Assembly (NCBI GenBank): GCA_039808765.1
Contig: JBDHTQ010000003.1
Location: 206,429-270,428, forward strand
Origin: JBDHTQ01 sp039808765
GTDB taxonomy: Bacteria > Pseudomonadota > Alphaproteobacteria > UBA2400
Length of the DNA: 64,000 bases
Direction of reading: 5' to 3'
This document shows positions 63,197 to 64,000 of the stretch, one piece after another. The number at the start of each line of letters is the position of its first letter. Positions within the stretch are counted from its first letter, which is position 1. Made by a program: the position numbers and the translations under genes. The notes beneath the pieces were generated by a model. That model saw only the letters and a list, made by a program, of their open reading frames with translations, was not told the DNA's origin and did not search any database.

Positions 63197-64000
63197 TCAG
63201 TATATTACCCCCAGCGCTGCTGAATAAGTTTTAGCCCAACAAAGCGTATTTACCAGCTTCATCTGGTCAACGGTTGAGCAGGAAATCTCAAGCAGTTTGG
63301 GGCTGGCAACCAGAACTGCAAGGCATTTGGCGCGGGATATGGCGACATTCAGGCGGTTGCGGCTGTAAAGAAACTCGATATCGCGCGGCATTTCCTCGCC
63401 GCTGGATGTGGCCATCGAAATCAGTACAATAGGTGCTTCCTGGCCCTGGAATTTGTCGACAGTGCCCACCAGTGCTCCATCGGGCAGCCTCTCCTTGAGG
63501 AGATTAACCTGTAGATTATAGGGGCTGATAACCAGAATATCTGCAGATGTTATTGGATGCTCAGTACCATTTTTGTCGGTATAGCGCTGGCTCAGGAGCC
63601 AGGTGTAGGTCTCTTGAATATAGGCGGCTTCCTCCTCGCTGGATTGCGAGCAGCCGGCATGATCCATGGAAACAAAACTCAGGCCAGTTGGTTTGATACC
63701 CGGAGGTGAGGAGCTGCCGAGAACAAGTTTTTGGTTGCTGCAGTCCGGATGGGCTTGAAGTTCGCCAGCATATATGACGTCAGAGATAAACTGGCATACA
63801 TCCGGGTGCATGCGCCAGCTCTCGCCCAGAAATAGGCCCTGTTCGGGGCGAACGGTCGGTTCACCCTGCAGCAGATAGTCCAGAACCGACTGGCCGGATT
63901 CCCCGGGATGAACACCTTGAACCGGTTGGCCCAACTGCATCTGGTCGCCGACTAGGATAATATTTCTGGCACAAGTGCCCATGGCAACGACATTAGCTAA
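63197..64000 (-). CDS. UPF1-like superfamily I helicase, C-terminal part (5' end outside window)
   Basis: About 267 codons are visible and the frame is open at the right edge (LANVVAM before GTCARNIILVGDQ), so this is a partial gene. Motif III-type ILVGDQMQLGQPVQG, GTVDKFQGQEAPIVLISMAT (motif V region) and motif VI SRNRLNVAISRAK identify the C-terminal half of a UPF1/AAA_12 helicase. It resembles the C terminus of TM0106-type proteins that fuse a RecB-like nuclease to a helicase. Its last ~12 residues diverge (AALGVIY) and appear to be supplied by the GIY-YIG insertion. Confidence 0.85.
   Translation of the reverse strand, partial: LANVVAMGTCARNIILVGDQMQLGQPVQGVHPGESGQSVLDYLLQGEPTVRPEQGLFLGESWRMHPDVCQFISDVIYAGELQAHPDCSNQKLVLGSSSPPGIKPTGLSFVSMDHAGCSQSSEEEAAYIQETYTWLLSQRYTDKNGTEHPITSADILVISPYNLQVNLLKERLPDGALVGTVDKFQGQEAPIVLISMATSSGEEMPRDIEFLYSRNRLNVAISRAKCLAVLVASPKLLEISCSTVDQMKLVNTLCWAKTYSAALGVIY

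Larger units (their letters stand above)
39971..64000. mobile_element. Mosaic genomic island / defence island (right end outside window)
   Basis: Starts after tRNA-Gln and is filled with a serine recombinase, phage packaging genes, four DNA methyltransferase or restriction components, nucleases and helicases. Base composition changes abruptly between modules: AT-rich at 40202-42214, 51080-54564 and 62509-63114, and GC-rich at 54815-61660. No housekeeping gene is present. The right border is not in the window, and no repeat of the tRNA end was found. Confidence 0.7.

Noticed and set aside
39897..64000. A second copy of the tRNA-Gln 3' end as right attachment site
   Set aside because: None seen in this window; the right border is outside it.
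1..64000. CRISPR array
   Set aside because: No regularly spaced repeats or cas genes were seen.

Overview
The window reads as a chromosomal segment of an alphaproteobacterium. Support comes from the sucA-sucB order, a DUF3035 lipoprotein, a DUF2336 protein, a DUF3108 protein, a heparinase gene next to rpe, Flp pilins and an FlhF/FlhG pair. The mix recalls Rhodospirillales- or Micavibrio-like lineages, but the sequence alone does not fix the order.

Positions 1-39,970 look like ordinary host backbone. In order they hold: the 3' part of sucA with sucB; a tightly overlapping minus-strand run pgi - pentapeptide-repeat protein - mutL; a minus-strand run lspA - DUF3035 lipoprotein - two M16 peptidases; two small Flp-type pilins; eno and a DUF2336 protein; a four-gene Mla/MCE lipid-transport operon; apt; DUF3108 and TfoX-like genes; a signalling cluster (hybrid histidine kinase, two paralogous response-regulator proteins, a FIST-domain chemoreceptor); flhF-flhG; a queuosine-precursor transporter; an M48 lipoprotein protease; a second Mla-type permease/ATPase pair; rpe and heparinase; and two tellurite-type stress genes, one a TerD-TerA fusion. 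A repeated element of about 100 bp with inverted ends lies after sucB and again at the end of eno.

At 39,897-39,970 sits tRNA-Gln(CTG). Everything after it looks like a mosaic genomic island running off the right edge. It holds a GHKL-ATPase fused to a PD-(D/E)XK-like nuclease domain; a large serine recombinase with a DUF2924 partner; an operon of AlpA-like HTH, MmeI/PglX-like DNA methyltransferase, small membrane protein, SF2 helicase and GIY-YIG nuclease; a PIN-like nuclease coupled to an 821-residue-class helical-repeat protein; and an EcoRII-type restriction-modification module (Dcm-like methylase, Vsr, EcoRII). Next come phage-like genes on the minus strand: a large terminase with an in-frame TGA, DUF5681, a ParB-methyltransferase fusion and DUF3489. 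The right end has two small genes, a free-standing GIY-YIG gene and the C-terminal part of a UPF1-like superfamily I helicase.

The most unusual observation is at 62,421-63,270. The GIY-YIG gene is flanked by two copies of the helicase 3' end (a 47-bp block, 40 of 47 bases identical, encoding DQMKL-NTLC-AKTYS). This suggests the gene inserted into the helicase 3' end while supplying a replacement C-terminus, as some homing endonucleases do. The candidate undescribed defence modules are the GHKL-nuclease fusion, the methyltransferase/helicase/GIY-YIG operon and the PIN/helical-repeat pair.
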